DNA of 64,000 nucleotides from Comamonas odontotermitis (GCF_020080045.1 NZ_CP083451.1:1364001-1428000); one strand, 5' to 3'. Numbered from the stretch's first letter, positions 52,009 to 60,939 are shown. Translations and numbers: made by a program. Notes: a model not told the origin generated them from the sequence alone.

Positions 52009-54363
52009 ATGGCGCATTTCTCTCCCGACCGCAGCTGGCGCACCTTCAAGCGCAGCCTGCTCAACCACTATGTGCTCAATGGGCTGGAGGTGGCGCTGGG
52101 CCTGTTCCTCGTCACCACGCTGGTGCACCTGGTCTGGGGCGTGCAGCATGCGGCGGCGGCCTCGGTGGGGGTGATTGTCACCATCGTGGTGGACATGCCG
52201 GCGCCCAAGCGTGGCAAATTCTGGCGCATGCTGCCTGCGCCGCTGCTGGGCGCGCCGCTTTTCTGGCTGGTGCAGCTATTGCACCAGCACCCGGTGCTGC
52301 TCGGCTTTCTGGCCGTGTTCTCCACCTTCTTCGGCTTTTTGTGGATGGCCTGGGGCAAGCGGGGCGGGCCGGTGGCCATTGCCGTGGTGCTGGCGATGGT
52401 GCTGGCCATGTCGATCACGCCGCAGCCCGGCCATGTGCTGGAGGTGGCAACGCAATCGACCCTGTTCTTCGTCATCGGTGCTGCCGTCTATCTGGTGTAC
52501 GCCGTGGCGGCCAACGCCATCCTCAACCTGCGCTACCGCGTGCAGTTCATCGCCGATACGGTGCTGTCGCTGGCCGCGCTGATGCTGGAGCAGGCGCGCA
52601 TGGTGCTGCCCGACGCCGCGCGCCATGTCGGGCTGGACGACGAGATGGTGGACGGCGAGGCCTATGGCGACAACCTGGCCGACCGCAATTTCGGCAGCTT
52701 CTCGCGCCAGAGCCCGCAGGCGGCGCACATGGGAAACCTGCTGGCGCGGCACGCCGCCTTTGCCGACCAGCTGCAGGCGGCGCGCGACATCGTGCTGGAG
52801 AGCCCGCGCACCCCACGCCGCCAGCGCCTGGCGGGCATGCTGATGCAGATGCTCGACATCCGTGACCATCTGCTCGCCTGCGAGCTCGATCTGGAGCACC
52901 TGCGCAAGGTGCCCGAGCAGGCACCCATGCTGCTGGCCCAGCAGGCCATGCTGCGCGCGCTGGCGCTGGAGCTGGTGCACCTGGCAGACAGCCTGCTGTG
53001 GGCGCGCAAGCCGCAGCCCATGGCCAACCTGAACACTTTGCTGCTGCCCATGAAGGCGGCCTGCACACCGCGTCAGCGCCTGGAAGAGACGCTGCCCGAC
53101 CAGTACGACCCCGCAGCCCTGCCGCCGCAGGCGCTGTCACAGGAGCTGAGCGAGCGCATCGTGCGCATCCATGGCGAGGTGAACCGCCTGATCCAGCTGG
53201 GGCGCGACGAGGCTGAGCCCGATCTGGCCGTGGTGCGTGCCAGCTGGCAAATGTTCGTCAGCCCCACAGCCTGGTCGTGGTCGCCCTTCAAGGGGCTGAT
53301 GAGCTGGGATGCACCGCCGCTGCGCCACGCCATTCGCGCTGCGCTGGCGATTGCACTGGGCTATGTGGTGGTACAGCTTCTGCCCTGGAAGGCGCATGCC
53401 TACTGGGTGCTGCTGACCATCGTGGTGGTGCTGCGCGGCAGTCTGGCGCAGACGCTGGAGCGGCGCACCATCCGCGTGCTGGGCACCTTGCTGGGCTGCG
53501 TGGCGGCGCTGGCCATTCTGTCGGCCCACCTGCCGCCGCTCGCGCTGATTCTGTGCCTCACGCTCGCGCAGGGCATATCGCACGGCTTTGCCCTGCGCCG
53601 CTACCTGTTCACCGCCATGGGGGCTACCGTGCTGGGTCTTGTGCAGGCGCACATGCTCAATGCCGAAGGCAGCACGAGCTTTCATATGTTCGAGCGCGTG
53701 GTCGACACCATCATCGGCACCGGCATCGCCTGGGCCTTTGCCTATGTGCTGCCTTCGTGGGAGCGCTCGCAAGTGCCTGCGCTGGTGCAGCGGGTGCTCA
53801 AGGCCCAGGCCGCGCATGTGCGCACATCGCTCTCGGTGGAGCAGTTGCAGGCCGTGGACAACGCGCCGGAGCTCGCCTGGCGCCTTGCAAGGCGTGAAGC
53901 CTATGACAGTCTCTCGGCATTGGTGCAGGCCGTGGACCGTTCGCTCAAAGAGCCGCGCGCCGTGCAGCCGCCGCTGCAGGCGCTGGAGCAATTGCAGGCC
54001 CACTGCTACCAGTTGCTGGGGCAGATGACCTCGGTCAAGATCATGCTGATGATGCGCCGGGGGCAGACGCCATCGTCGTTTGCCGTGCAGCAAATGCAGG
54101 AAACGGTGGCTGATGTCGATGCGCACCTGCTGGCGCCCGTGGCCGCAACGCCGCAGCCCGGAGACGCCGCTTTGCCCAAACCGCCCGCGCCAGAGCCCGT
54201 GCCTGATCCGGAAGACCGCGACCTGCTGCCCTGGCTGATGCGGCGCCTTGCGGCATCGCGCATCCTGGCGCGGCAGCTGCAGGCCGATGCAGCGCAGATT
54301 CACCAGGCATTGGCACGGCAGGAGCCTGAAATGCCTGCCGCAGAAGCCGCGCAGGCCCACTGA
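52009..54363 (+). CDS. FUSC-family inner-membrane protein (YccS-like)
   Basis: 784 residues from ATG at 52009. Two sets of membrane helices, about 25-160 and 435-590, with a long cytoplasmic or periplasmic helical domain in between and at the C-terminus, as in YccS/FUSC proteins. The second set has ALAIALGYVVVQLLPWKAHA. FUSC proteins are related to aromatic acid exporters such as AaeB; substrates are mostly unknown. Its stop codon touches the stop of the leftward small gene (TGATCA). Confidence 0.85.
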   Translation: MAHFSPDRSWRTFKRSLLNHYVLNGLEVALGLFLVTTLVHLVWGVQHAAAASVGVIVTIVVDMPAPKRGKFWRMLPAPLLGAPLFWLVQLLHQHPVLLGFLAVFSTFFGFLWMAWGKRGGPVAIAVVLAMVLAMSITPQPGHVLEVATQSTLFFVIGAAVYLVYAVAANAILNLRYRVQFIADTVLSLAALMLEQARMVLPDAARHVGLDDEMVDGEAYGDNLADRNFGSFSRQSPQAAHMGNLLARHAAFADQLQAARDIVLESPRTPRRQRLAGMLMQMLDIRDHLLACELDLEHLRKVPEQAPMLLAQQAMLRALALELVHLADSLLWARKPQPMANLNTLLLPMKAACTPRQRLEETLPDQYDPAALPPQALSQELSERIVRIHGEVNRLIQLGRDEAEPDLAVVRASWQMFVSPTAWSWSPFKGLMSWDAPPLRHAIRAALAIALGYVVVQLLPWKAHAYWVLLTIVVVLRGSLAQTLERRTIRVLGTLLGCVAALAILSAHLPPLALILCLTLAQGISHGFALRRYLFTAMGATVLGLVQAHMLNAEGSTSFHMFERVVDTIIGTGIAWAFAYVLPSWERSQVPALVQRVLKAQAAHVRTSLSVEQLQAVDNAPELAWRLARREAYDSLSALVQAVDRSLKEPRAVQPPLQALEQLQAHCYQLLGQMTSVKIMLMMRRGQTPSSFAVQQMQETVADVDAHLLAPVAATPQPGDAALPKPPAPEPVPDPEDRDLLPWLMRRLAASRILARQLQADAAQIHQALARQEPEMPAAEAAQAH

Positions 54364-54660
54364 TCAACGGCAGGATTGAATGCCCGACGGGGTGCCGGGC
54401 GAGGTGGGGAGCGCCTCGGTGTCGGCCAGGGCCTGCAGCGCGCACTCCTGCCAGTACATGGCGGCGGCAAAAAAACCTTCCCACACGCAGCCATTGCAGC
54501 CACGGCCGCAGCAGGTGGTGGGGGCATCGGGCGGCGCGCGCAGGCTGATGCGGCGTGCCGTGGCTGCTGCCAGCAGCGTGTCAAAACAGTCTCGTGCGGC
54601 TCGCAGACTGGTGAGCGACTGCAGGGCGGGCAGGGCAGTGGCGGCCGAAGGCACCGTCAT
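54364..54660 (-). CDS. Small oxidoreductase-like protein (PF09791 motif)
   Basis: 98 residues from ATG at 54660. The core CCGRGCNGCVWEGFFAAAMY (about 49-68) is the cysteine-rich signature of the oxidoreductase-like N-terminal family, probably binding metal. Function unknown. The start overlaps the stop of the upstream small membrane gene by 4 bp, so they form a two-gene unit. Confidence 0.75.
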   Translation of the reverse strand: MTVPSAATALPALQSLTSLRAARDCFDTLLAAATARRISLRAPPDAPTTCCGRGCNGCVWEGFFAAAMYWQECALQALADTEALPTSPGTPSGIQSCR

Positions 54661-54908
54661 TCCGAGGGGCGTGGCGGCACGGCCTTGCGGCGCAGGCCAA
54701 AGCGCACCACAAAGGCCGCCCCCAGTACCAGGGAAAACCAACCCACCGCAGCGGCCTTGGCGAAAACTCCCTGCACAATAGCGCCTTGGCTGACAGAGGG
54801 CGACACAACAATCACCAGCCCGATCAAGACCAGAATAATGCCTTTGATGAGCAGATCCTGATCGGATTTTCGCTGCGCATCCCACTGGCGTTGAGATAAA
54901 GAAGACAT
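54657..54908 (-). CDS. Small two-helix membrane protein
   Basis: 83 residues from ATG at 54908. Two hydrophobic helices (IKGIILVLIGLVIVVSPSV and AAAVGWFSLVLGAAFVVRFG) and a basic C-terminus. No recognised family. Coupled to the PF09791 gene by a 4-bp overlap and divergent from rbgA. Confidence 0.68.
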   Translation of the reverse strand: MSSLSQRQWDAQRKSDQDLLIKGIILVLIGLVIVVSPSVSQGAIVQGVFAKAAAVGWFSLVLGAAFVVRFGLRRKAVPPRPSE

Positions 54909-54978
54909 GGCTGCATTATCCGGCACCTGCGTCGTCCGCAGGCGCACCGGGCCCTGGCAGCCTGCAGAAAGCAAGATT

Positions 54979-55923
54979 ATGAGTATCCAATGGTTCCCGG
55001 GGCATATGCACCTGACGCGCAAGCTGATTGCCGAGCGCATCAAAGACATCGATGTGGTGATCGAGGTGCTCGACGCGCGCATGCCGGGATCGAGCGCCAA
55101 CCCCGCCCTTACCGAGCTGACGGGCCACAAGCCCACGCTCAAGATCATCAACAAGCAGGACATGGCCGACGCCGCGCGCACGGCGCTGTGGGTGGACTGG
55201 TACGACGCGCAGCACGAAACCAAGGCCCTGCCGCTCGATGCCAGCGAGCCCGCGCCCGCCAAGCGCCTGGTGGAAGCCTGCCGCAAACTGGCCCCCGGGC
55301 GCGGCGGCATGGCCAAGCCGCTGCGGGTGCTGATCTGCGGCGTGCCCAACGTCGGCAAATCCACCCTGATCAACAGCATGAGCGGCAAAAGCCAGGCCAA
55401 GGCAGGCGACGAGGCCGGCGTGACCAAGGACGAGCAGCGCATCGTGCTGGACGACGATTTCTACCTGTGGGACACCCCCGGCATGCTGTGGCCCAAGATC
55501 ATCGTGCCGCAGACCGGCTACAACCTGGCCGCCTGCGGCTCGGTGGGTCGCAATGCGTATGACGACGAGCTGGTGGCTCTGGAACTGTTGCTGTACCTGC
55601 AAAAGCACTATGCCCGCCGCCTGGACGAACGCTACAAGCTCGGCCTGGACGACGACGAGATTGCGGCGCTGCACGACGACGAACTGCTGACCCTGATCGG
55701 CAAGAAGCGCGGCGCGGTGATGAGCGGTGGCCGGGTGAACCTGCAAAAGGCGGCAGAGCTGCTGATCACCGATTTCCGCACGCAGATGCTCGGTCGCATC
55801 ACGCTGGAGACGCCGCCAGAATTCGAGCAGTGGCGTGCTGCAGGAGAAGCCACAGAGGCCGAGCACCAGGCCAAGAAGGCCGAACACGCCAAGCACCGCA
55901 AGGCTGGCCGCAAACGCTATTGA
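54979..55923 (+). CDS. rbgA: Ribosome biogenesis GTPase YlqF/RbgA family
   Basis: 314 residues from ATG at 54979. The circularly permuted GTPase order is visible: G4 NKQD at 58-61 comes before G1 GVPNVGKSTL (around 119), then G3 DTPG. The N-terminal IQWFPGHM is the family signature. RbgA matures the large ribosomal subunit. The C-terminus is basic (KKAEHAKHRKAGRKRY). The 170 bp after the stop are featureless up to the promoter at 56095. Confidence 0.92.
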   Translation: MSIQWFPGHMHLTRKLIAERIKDIDVVIEVLDARMPGSSANPALTELTGHKPTLKIINKQDMADAARTALWVDWYDAQHETKALPLDASEPAPAKRLVEACRKLAPGRGGMAKPLRVLICGVPNVGKSTLINSMSGKSQAKAGDEAGVTKDEQRIVLDDDFYLWDTPGMLWPKIIVPQTGYNLAACGSVGRNAYDDELVALELLLYLQKHYARRLDERYKLGLDDDEIAALHDDELLTLIGKKRGAVMSGGRVNLQKAAELLITDFRTQMLGRITLETPPEFEQWRAAGEATEAEHQAKKAEHAKHRKAGRKRY

Positions 55924-56094
55924 GACAACAGCAGTTGGCGCTTGCTGGCTGGCTGCCGCGGGCTCCAAAGGCGGGGCATGCAAAAATGCTGCCCATATCG
56001 ACGCCTTGCAGCGTGCTTTTCGCATCATTGGCGACTTGCCGGCAGATAGCATCCAAAGCCAGCACAAAGTCGTGCAAAGCCCGCTGTTGAGAGG
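55924..56094. other. Intergenic stretch before the 56095 promoter
   Basis: No coding frame, terminator or clear repeat was seen here; rbgA has no obvious terminator in this interval. Confidence 0.6.
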
Positions 56095-56123
56095 TTGCAT
56101 TTTTGCAACGAATTTTGTATAAT
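56095..56123 (+). promoter_or_regulatory. Sigma70 promoter of the leader/AAA-M41 operon
   Basis: -35 TTGCAT (56095-56100), 17-bp spacer and -10 TATAAT (56118-56123), near-consensus. Transcription would start near 56130, giving a leader of about 310 nt before the first full gene at 56438. Confidence 0.85.
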
Positions 56124-56222
56124 GCTTGATTCCCGCCAGTCTTGGCACTACATTCATCGCTCATCTTCCTATCGCTGCAGTAACGAATGACCTTCTGCAG
56201 CGCACCGCAAGGAGTTTTTGCT

Positions 56223-56255
56223 ATGTCCTGTTTCATGTTCAACCATTTCGACTGA
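56223..56255 (+). CDS. 10-codon leader ORF (MSCFMFNHFD)
   Basis: ATG at 56223 has AAGGAG with 8-nt spacing (56209-56214), better than most sites in the window. The peptide has three Phe, one Cys and one His among ten residues, with no run of one amino acid as in classical attenuators. It lies in the leader between two stem-loops. Its translation might set the folding of the following hairpins. Confidence 0.5.
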   Translation: MSCFMFNHFD

Positions 56256-56342
56256 ACACGGTTCTTGCCCCGGCTGAACTGTGGTCACACCGTTCAGCCT
56301 CGGCCCAGATCGCTGCCCGCTCCCCTTGCAGGCAGGATCGAC

Positions 56343-56377
56343 AAAAGCCCTGGCTTCCCCGCCGGGGCTTTTTGTTT
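56343..56377 (+). terminator. Leader terminator upstream of the small basic gene
   Basis: AAAAGCCC / GGGCTTTT (56343-56350 with 56365-56372) with an inner GGC/GCC pair and a TTTTTGTTT tail. It lies between the promoter and the downstream genes, so transcription must pass it or restart after it. Confidence 0.85.
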
Positions 56378-56437
56378 GGGCCCGCGCCTTCCTGTTACCT
56401 GTGCAGGTGCCTGGCGCGGCCCGTGAGGAACCGCACA

Positions 56438-56683
56438 ATGAGTGCAAAAACCGTTTCCCGCGCCTATGGAGAAGGCCGGGTCAAGGCCTTGCGCCGCATG
56501 AAGCAGCCGATGGCGCTGCTGATCGTGGCCGATGCCGCTCCTTTCAACCCTGTTGCCAAAGCCATGGCCCAGCGGCGTCTGTCCGGCGCCGCTGGCAAGC
56601 ACATCCGCAGCCAGGGCGCGCAGCGCCGGGCCGACCGCATGGCTTTGCAGCAGGTCATACGCAGGGATGGTCGTGATGACTGA
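56438..56683 (+). CDS. Small basic protein upstream of the AAA-M41 gene
   Basis: 81 residues, strongly basic, with helices rich in Arg and Ala (RVKALRRMKQPMALLIVADA; GAQRRADRMALQQVIRRDGR). No family was recognised; it could bind nucleic acid or act as adaptor or substrate of the protease encoded next. AGGA lies 9 nt before the ATG at 56438. A GC-rich hairpin (GGGCC..GCGCC / GGCGCG-GCCC, 56378-56421) covers part of its leader. Its stop overlaps the start of the ATPase gene by 8 bp, indicating coupling. Confidence 0.62.
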   Translation: MSAKTVSRAYGEGRVKALRRMKQPMALLIVADAAPFNPVAKAMAQRRLSGAAGKHIRSQGAQRRADRMALQQVIRRDGRDD

Positions 56684-58763
56684 TTCCGTTTTCAAACCAT
56701 CCGACGGCTTTGTCCTCTTGGGTACGCGAATGGTTGAACAATGGAAAGCCTCTGCCAATGATGAGAACAAGAACATGAACGATCTGAGAACCCCGAGTGA
56801 GCTGCTCCTGCGTGAGCAGATGCATGAACGTCAACAAAACCTGCAGGCCATTGCGGCGCAGCTGAAAACCGAATTGATCGGTATTGATGACGTGATCGAC
56901 CGTGTCATTGGCGCCGTGCGCGCCTGGTACGTGATGCCGCAGCTCATTACCCGCCCCGTGATCGTGTGCCTGTGGGGCCTCACAGGCACAGGCAAGACCC
57001 AGCTGACCAGGCGCCTGGCGCAGCTTCTGGGTTTTTACGATCGCTTTGTCGAAGTGCAGATGGATGGCTTCAGTCAGAACAGCGGCAACTACGGCGCATC
57101 AACGATTTCTGGCACGCTCGAGAGTGCCGGTCTGGTCGAAGGCGTGCCGGGTATCCTGGTGCTCGACGAGTTCCAGCGCTACCGCACGGTGAGCAGCCGG
57201 GGTGAGGACAGCAAGGTCGAGCGTTACCAGGACGTGTGGGCGCTGCTGTCGGACGGCAAGCTGCCACCTGCGCTGTCGGAGCTGCACAACATGGAGCGCA
57301 AGCTGGCCGATGCGCACTATGAGGCGGAGCGCGAAGACGAGGATGACGAAGAGGAGCGACGCAAGAAGCAGAAGCTGCGCTACAAGATTGACGCCTGGGA
57401 CGCGCAGGCGCTCAAGCGCAGCCTCAAGCTGGCCGAGCCGCTGATCGAGATCATGCAGTGGAGCAACGACTACATCCACCAACTGCTGGTCAAGTTCCGC
57501 GAATCGCAGCAATCCTGGGAGACCGACTACAGCAAGCTCCTGGTGTTTGTCTGCGGCAACCTCGACGAGATGTACACCGAGACGGCCAGCCGCGTGGAGG
57601 ACTGTGACACCGATGCCGACATCTTCCACCGGCTCACGAGCCGGTTGTCGTTGATCGATGTCAAGCGCGCGCTGGCCGAGCGCTTCAAACCCGAGCAGAT
57701 TGCGCGGCTGGGCAACCACCATGTGATCTACCCATCGTTCAGCCGCGCTACCTATGAGCAGCTGATTGCCGCTACGGTGCGCAACTACGTGCAGGGCATT
57801 GCCGACAACTGTGGCCTGCATTTCGTGATCGGCAGCGATGTGCTGGCGCAGATCTACCAGAACGCGGTGTTCCCCACCCAGGGCACGCGTCCGCTGTTCT
57901 CGTCGGTGCACACGATCCTGTCGAGCTCGCTGGTCGATGCGGCGCTCTGGGCGCTGGAGCAGGGGGCGCAGGCAGGCCAGTCGCTGCAGGTGCACATGGC
58001 GCCTGATACGGCGGAGCTGGTGGTGCAGATGCAGCTGCCGTTGCATGAAGCCGTTGGCGGGCAGGTGCACAGCCAGCGCTTTGCCGTGCCGCTGGATCTG
58101 AACCGGATCAAGCAGCGCACCAGCGCAGATTTCCGCGCGCTGCTGGCGGTGCATGAGGCGGGACATGGCCTGGTGTATGCGCTGCTGTTTGGCCGCGCGC
58201 CGCAGGAGCTCAAGATCAACATCGCCACGTTCGAAGGCGGCTACAACAGCTTTACCGAGCTGCAGGCCACCTCGCGCCGCAACATGCTCGACATGGTGTG
58301 CGTGGGGCTGGCTGGCCGCGCTGCCGAGCGCCATGTGTTTGGCGAGGCCGCCTGCACCACCGGTGCCGAGCAGGACATCCGCCAGGCAACGGCCGAGGCT
58401 GCGCGCTACCTGCGCCACCTGGGCTTTGGCGACCGTCTTTCGCGCACCGATGTGGCGGACGAATCCGGTGAGAACATGAACACCGAGGTGGAGCCGACCA
58501 ACACTGCCATCGAAGCACTGCTGCAGGCGCAGATGCTGCGTGCCCAGCAACTGCTGGTGCAGCACGACGCCTTGCTGGTGGCGATGACGGAAGTGCTGAT
58601 GCGTGAGGGCCTGATCACCCCGGCCGCGATGGTGGCGCTGTGTGCTGCCCAGGGCCAGCCCGTGGCGCTCACAGTGGCCAAGGGAGGCGACGCGCCAGAG
58701 CCCAAGCTGGTGCTGGAGCCCTATGCCAGCATGCTGGCAGCGCATACCCAAGGGGCTGCATAG
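56676..58763 (+). CDS. AAA+ ATPase fused to an M41 (FtsH-type) metallopeptidase, soluble
   Basis: 695 residues from ATG at 56676; ATG at 56775 is another possible start. AAA+ part: Walker A GLTGTGKT 101-108, Walker B ILVLDEFQRY 160-169, an acidic/basic coiled insert at 205-235, sensor-1-like LLVFVCGNLDE 288-298 and arginine candidates in HRLTSRLSL. C-terminal M41 part: HEAGH at 493-497 and the third ligand region TTGAEQDI (D567). FtsH normally has membrane helices at its N-terminus; none are seen here. It could be a cytosolic unfoldase-protease. Substrates are unknown. Confidence 0.87.
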   Translation: MTDSVFKPSDGFVLLGTRMVEQWKASANDENKNMNDLRTPSELLLREQMHERQQNLQAIAAQLKTELIGIDDVIDRVIGAVRAWYVMPQLITRPVIVCLWGLTGTGKTQLTRRLAQLLGFYDRFVEVQMDGFSQNSGNYGASTISGTLESAGLVEGVPGILVLDEFQRYRTVSSRGEDSKVERYQDVWALLSDGKLPPALSELHNMERKLADAHYEAEREDEDDEEERRKKQKLRYKIDAWDAQALKRSLKLAEPLIEIMQWSNDYIHQLLVKFRESQQSWETDYSKLLVFVCGNLDEMYTETASRVEDCDTDADIFHRLTSRLSLIDVKRALAERFKPEQIARLGNHHVIYPSFSRATYEQLIAATVRNYVQGIADNCGLHFVIGSDVLAQIYQNAVFPTQGTRPLFSSVHTILSSSLVDAALWALEQGAQAGQSLQVHMAPDTAELVVQMQLPLHEAVGGQVHSQRFAVPLDLNRIKQRTSADFRALLAVHEAGHGLVYALLFGRAPQELKINIATFEGGYNSFTELQATSRRNMLDMVCVGLAGRAAERHVFGEAACTTGAEQDIRQATAEAARYLRHLGFGDRLSRTDVADESGENMNTEVEPTNTAIEALLQAQMLRAQQLLVQHDALLVAMTEVLMREGLITPAAMVALCAAQGQPVALTVAKGGDAPEPKLVLEPYASMLAAHTQGAA

Positions 58764-58824
58764 ACCGCGCGGCGGCGCTGCCGTATTTTTGAGCGTACAG
58801 CGTTTTTAAGTTGAGTTGCTTTTG

Positions 58825-58855
58825 AGCCACCCATGGACTGCGGGTGGCTTTTTTT
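58825..58855 (+). terminator. Terminator after the AAA-M41 gene
   Basis: AGCCACCC / GGGTGGCT stem (58825-58832 with 58842-58849) and a T7 tail. A near-identical copy lies at 60940-60968. Confidence 0.88.
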
Positions 58856-59060
58856 ATGCAGCGTTCATACTGCTGCTCGGTTAGCTGTAACGGGGCGTTT
58901 GGTGCCTAAGATTCTCTCAGGTCATGCAAGCCTGAAGGCTCCCTGCAACATATATGCTTCTATATTAATAAATGCGATTTCATTTTGGTGAAAATGTAAT
59001 ATATATATTAATCTGGGGGGATGATGCAAAATATTCCAATCTATATAGAAAGGAATGCAT

Positions 59061-60845
59061 ATGCAAAAAAATAGGGCGGCTCGACTGCTAAGAGCTGCTG
59101 CATGCTTGGGGCTCATGGCATGGAACTTATCCAGCCACGCCCAGGGCGTAAACAGCACGGCTTTTGTTCAAACGGTTGCAGGCGGGGGCACTGCTGCAGC
59201 CACCGGAAAAGCCATTTCTCTGAATATTGGCGCCCACGGGGAAGTAGTATTTGATGCCGCTGGAAATTTCTATATACCTGACTATAACGGAAGTCGCGTT
59301 ATCAAGGTAGATTTAGCAGGAAATTTCACAGTAGTCGCTACCGGCGCCACCTTCACCGACTTGGCCATTGATACCGCGAACAATATTCTTTATGCAGCGG
59401 GTTATGGCTCGGGTGCAATTTTTCGCGTAGACCTCAACACCAATACGCAGACTGCCTTGATCAGCCCTGGAGGCACACCAGTGGGTGTGGCACTGTCGCC
59501 GGACGGAACAAAGCTCTACTACAGCATCCAAACTCAATGCAGTTGGTACCGCTTGGATTTGCCAAGCACCACGCCCACTCTGATTGCTGGAGATGGAAAC
59601 TGTACTGCCCCGTTTGTGACTGATGGTAGCAGCGCAACTTTAGGTAGCTTTCATGCTAATAACGAAGGCGTTGTTGCAGACGGCAATGGCAACGTATACA
59701 TTGCAGACGCAGGTGACAACCGCATTTGGCGCATCAATGCGGCAGGCACTGCAAATATCATTGCAGGCAATGGCATTGCAGGCACTGCAGGAGACGGCGG
59801 GCCCGCCACGGCGGCCAATCTCAACTTTCCAGACTTCATGGTTCTGGATGCCAATGGTGATCTGATCTTTTCAGACCGAAATAACTCGGCGATTCGCAAA
59901 GTGGCTTTGAGCACCGGCATCCTCACCACACTGACGGGCGGCTTGGCAACCACCACATCGTCTGCCAATGGAGAGCCTTTCGCCACCACGAATTTTAATG
60001 TCACCATAGGGCTGGGTATTGATGCTGCAGGCTACTACTATGTCAATACAAGTGGGTTGATCCGACGTTTTGCGCCATTCCCCATCACCATGGGCAAGAC
60101 GGTGACCAATGCACCCCCAGAAGGCGTTTCGGGCAGCTTTGGCCTGGGTATTTCTTGTAACGATGGCAGCAGCAACCCCGGCACGCTCACACTGGGCAAT
60201 CAGGCAACCAATAGCCAGTTGTTGCAATACATGCCGTCACTCGGGGCAACTTGCACCGTGGCAGAAAGCACGCCATTGCCTGCCGCTCCCGCCTACCATG
60301 AATGGACGGGTGCACCGAGTTACTCCGTTGATGGCGGTGCGCCAACCGCGCAACTTAACAACCTGCTGATTGACAGCACGGGTCATTCGGTGATGGTGAC
60401 CAACAATCTTTTGCGCCAGACCTCCACTTTGAACGTGACAAAGCTGATCGCACCTAGCACGGTGACAGCGGCAGGAGATTTTGGTTTTGCCGTAAATTGC
60501 CAGACCCCTGTCGGTAGCTATACAGGCACGGTGACCGTGGCCACAGGCAATACGGCATCCAGCGCCATCAGCGTACCTGCAGGTAGTACAAATTGCCAGA
60601 TCAGCGAGACGAGCAAAGCCACGCCGCCCCAGGGCTACCAATGGATTGATCCGGTGTATCAACAACCGTCTGCTGGCCCGCTGCAGGATGGTGTTGCCGT
60701 GAGTGTCAGCATTACCAATACGCTGCGCGCCAACTCTAGCGCCAGTGCTGCACCTGTGCCTGTGCTTTCTTTGCCTGGGTTGTTGGCATTGGGGGTTTTG
60801 ATGGCTGGCGTTGCAGGTTGGGGCCGCCGTCGCAATCTGCAGTAA
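59061..60845 (+). CDS. Exported NHL-repeat protein with repeated surface domains and C-terminal sorting-type tail
   Basis: 594 residues from ATG at 59061, with AAAGGA 6 nt upstream. Signal peptide 1-28 (ends SSHAQG). Residues 35-350 are a beta-propeller of NHL-like repeats (DAAGNFYIPDYNGSRVIKVD; DGNGNVYIADAGDNRIWRIN). Two similar domains of about 100 residues follow, each with paired cysteines (LGISCNDG; FAVNCQTP), resembling DUF5979-type repeats. The C-terminus VPVLSLPGLLALGVLMAGVA plus GWGRRR is a tripartite IPTL/PEP-CTERM-like tail. Base composition is lower in GC than the neighbours, and the gene sits between duplicated terminators. Confidence 0.8.
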   Translation: MQKNRAARLLRAAACLGLMAWNLSSHAQGVNSTAFVQTVAGGGTAAATGKAISLNIGAHGEVVFDAAGNFYIPDYNGSRVIKVDLAGNFTVVATGATFTDLAIDTANNILYAAGYGSGAIFRVDLNTNTQTALISPGGTPVGVALSPDGTKLYYSIQTQCSWYRLDLPSTTPTLIAGDGNCTAPFVTDGSSATLGSFHANNEGVVADGNGNVYIADAGDNRIWRINAAGTANIIAGNGIAGTAGDGGPATAANLNFPDFMVLDANGDLIFSDRNNSAIRKVALSTGILTTLTGGLATTTSSANGEPFATTNFNVTIGLGIDAAGYYYVNTSGLIRRFAPFPITMGKTVTNAPPEGVSGSFGLGISCNDGSSNPGTLTLGNQATNSQLLQYMPSLGATCTVAESTPLPAAPAYHEWTGAPSYSVDGGAPTAQLNNLLIDSTGHSVMVTNNLLRQTSTLNVTKLIAPSTVTAAGDFGFAVNCQTPVGSYTGTVTVATGNTASSAISVPAGSTNCQISETSKATPPQGYQWIDPVYQQPSAGPLQDGVAVSVSITNTLRANSSASAAPVPVLSLPGLLALGVLMAGVAGWGRRRNLQ

Positions 60846-60939
60846 ACTGGTGACGGAAGAGAGATTGGTGCGATTTCTCTTCCGTGCATTACTGGTTCAT
60901 GCACTGTAAGCGCTCATCTCTGGCGCCAGTCTGCTTTCA

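Larger units (their letters stand above)
56130..56377 (+). ncRNA. Structured leader RNA with small ORF and terminator (candidate attenuator or sRNA)
   Basis: From the predicted start to the T run lie four stem-loops: CGCTGCAG/CTGCAGCG (56173-56180 with 56195-56202), GGCTGAAC/GTTCAGCC (56272-56279 with 56292-56299, with a TGTGGTCACA dyad in its loop), GATC-CTGCC/GGCAG-GATC (56308-56339) and the terminator hairpin. A 10-codon ORF lies between the first two. No known riboswitch consensus was recognised. It may be a cis-acting attenuator for the downstream operon or an independent small RNA. Confidence 0.6.
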
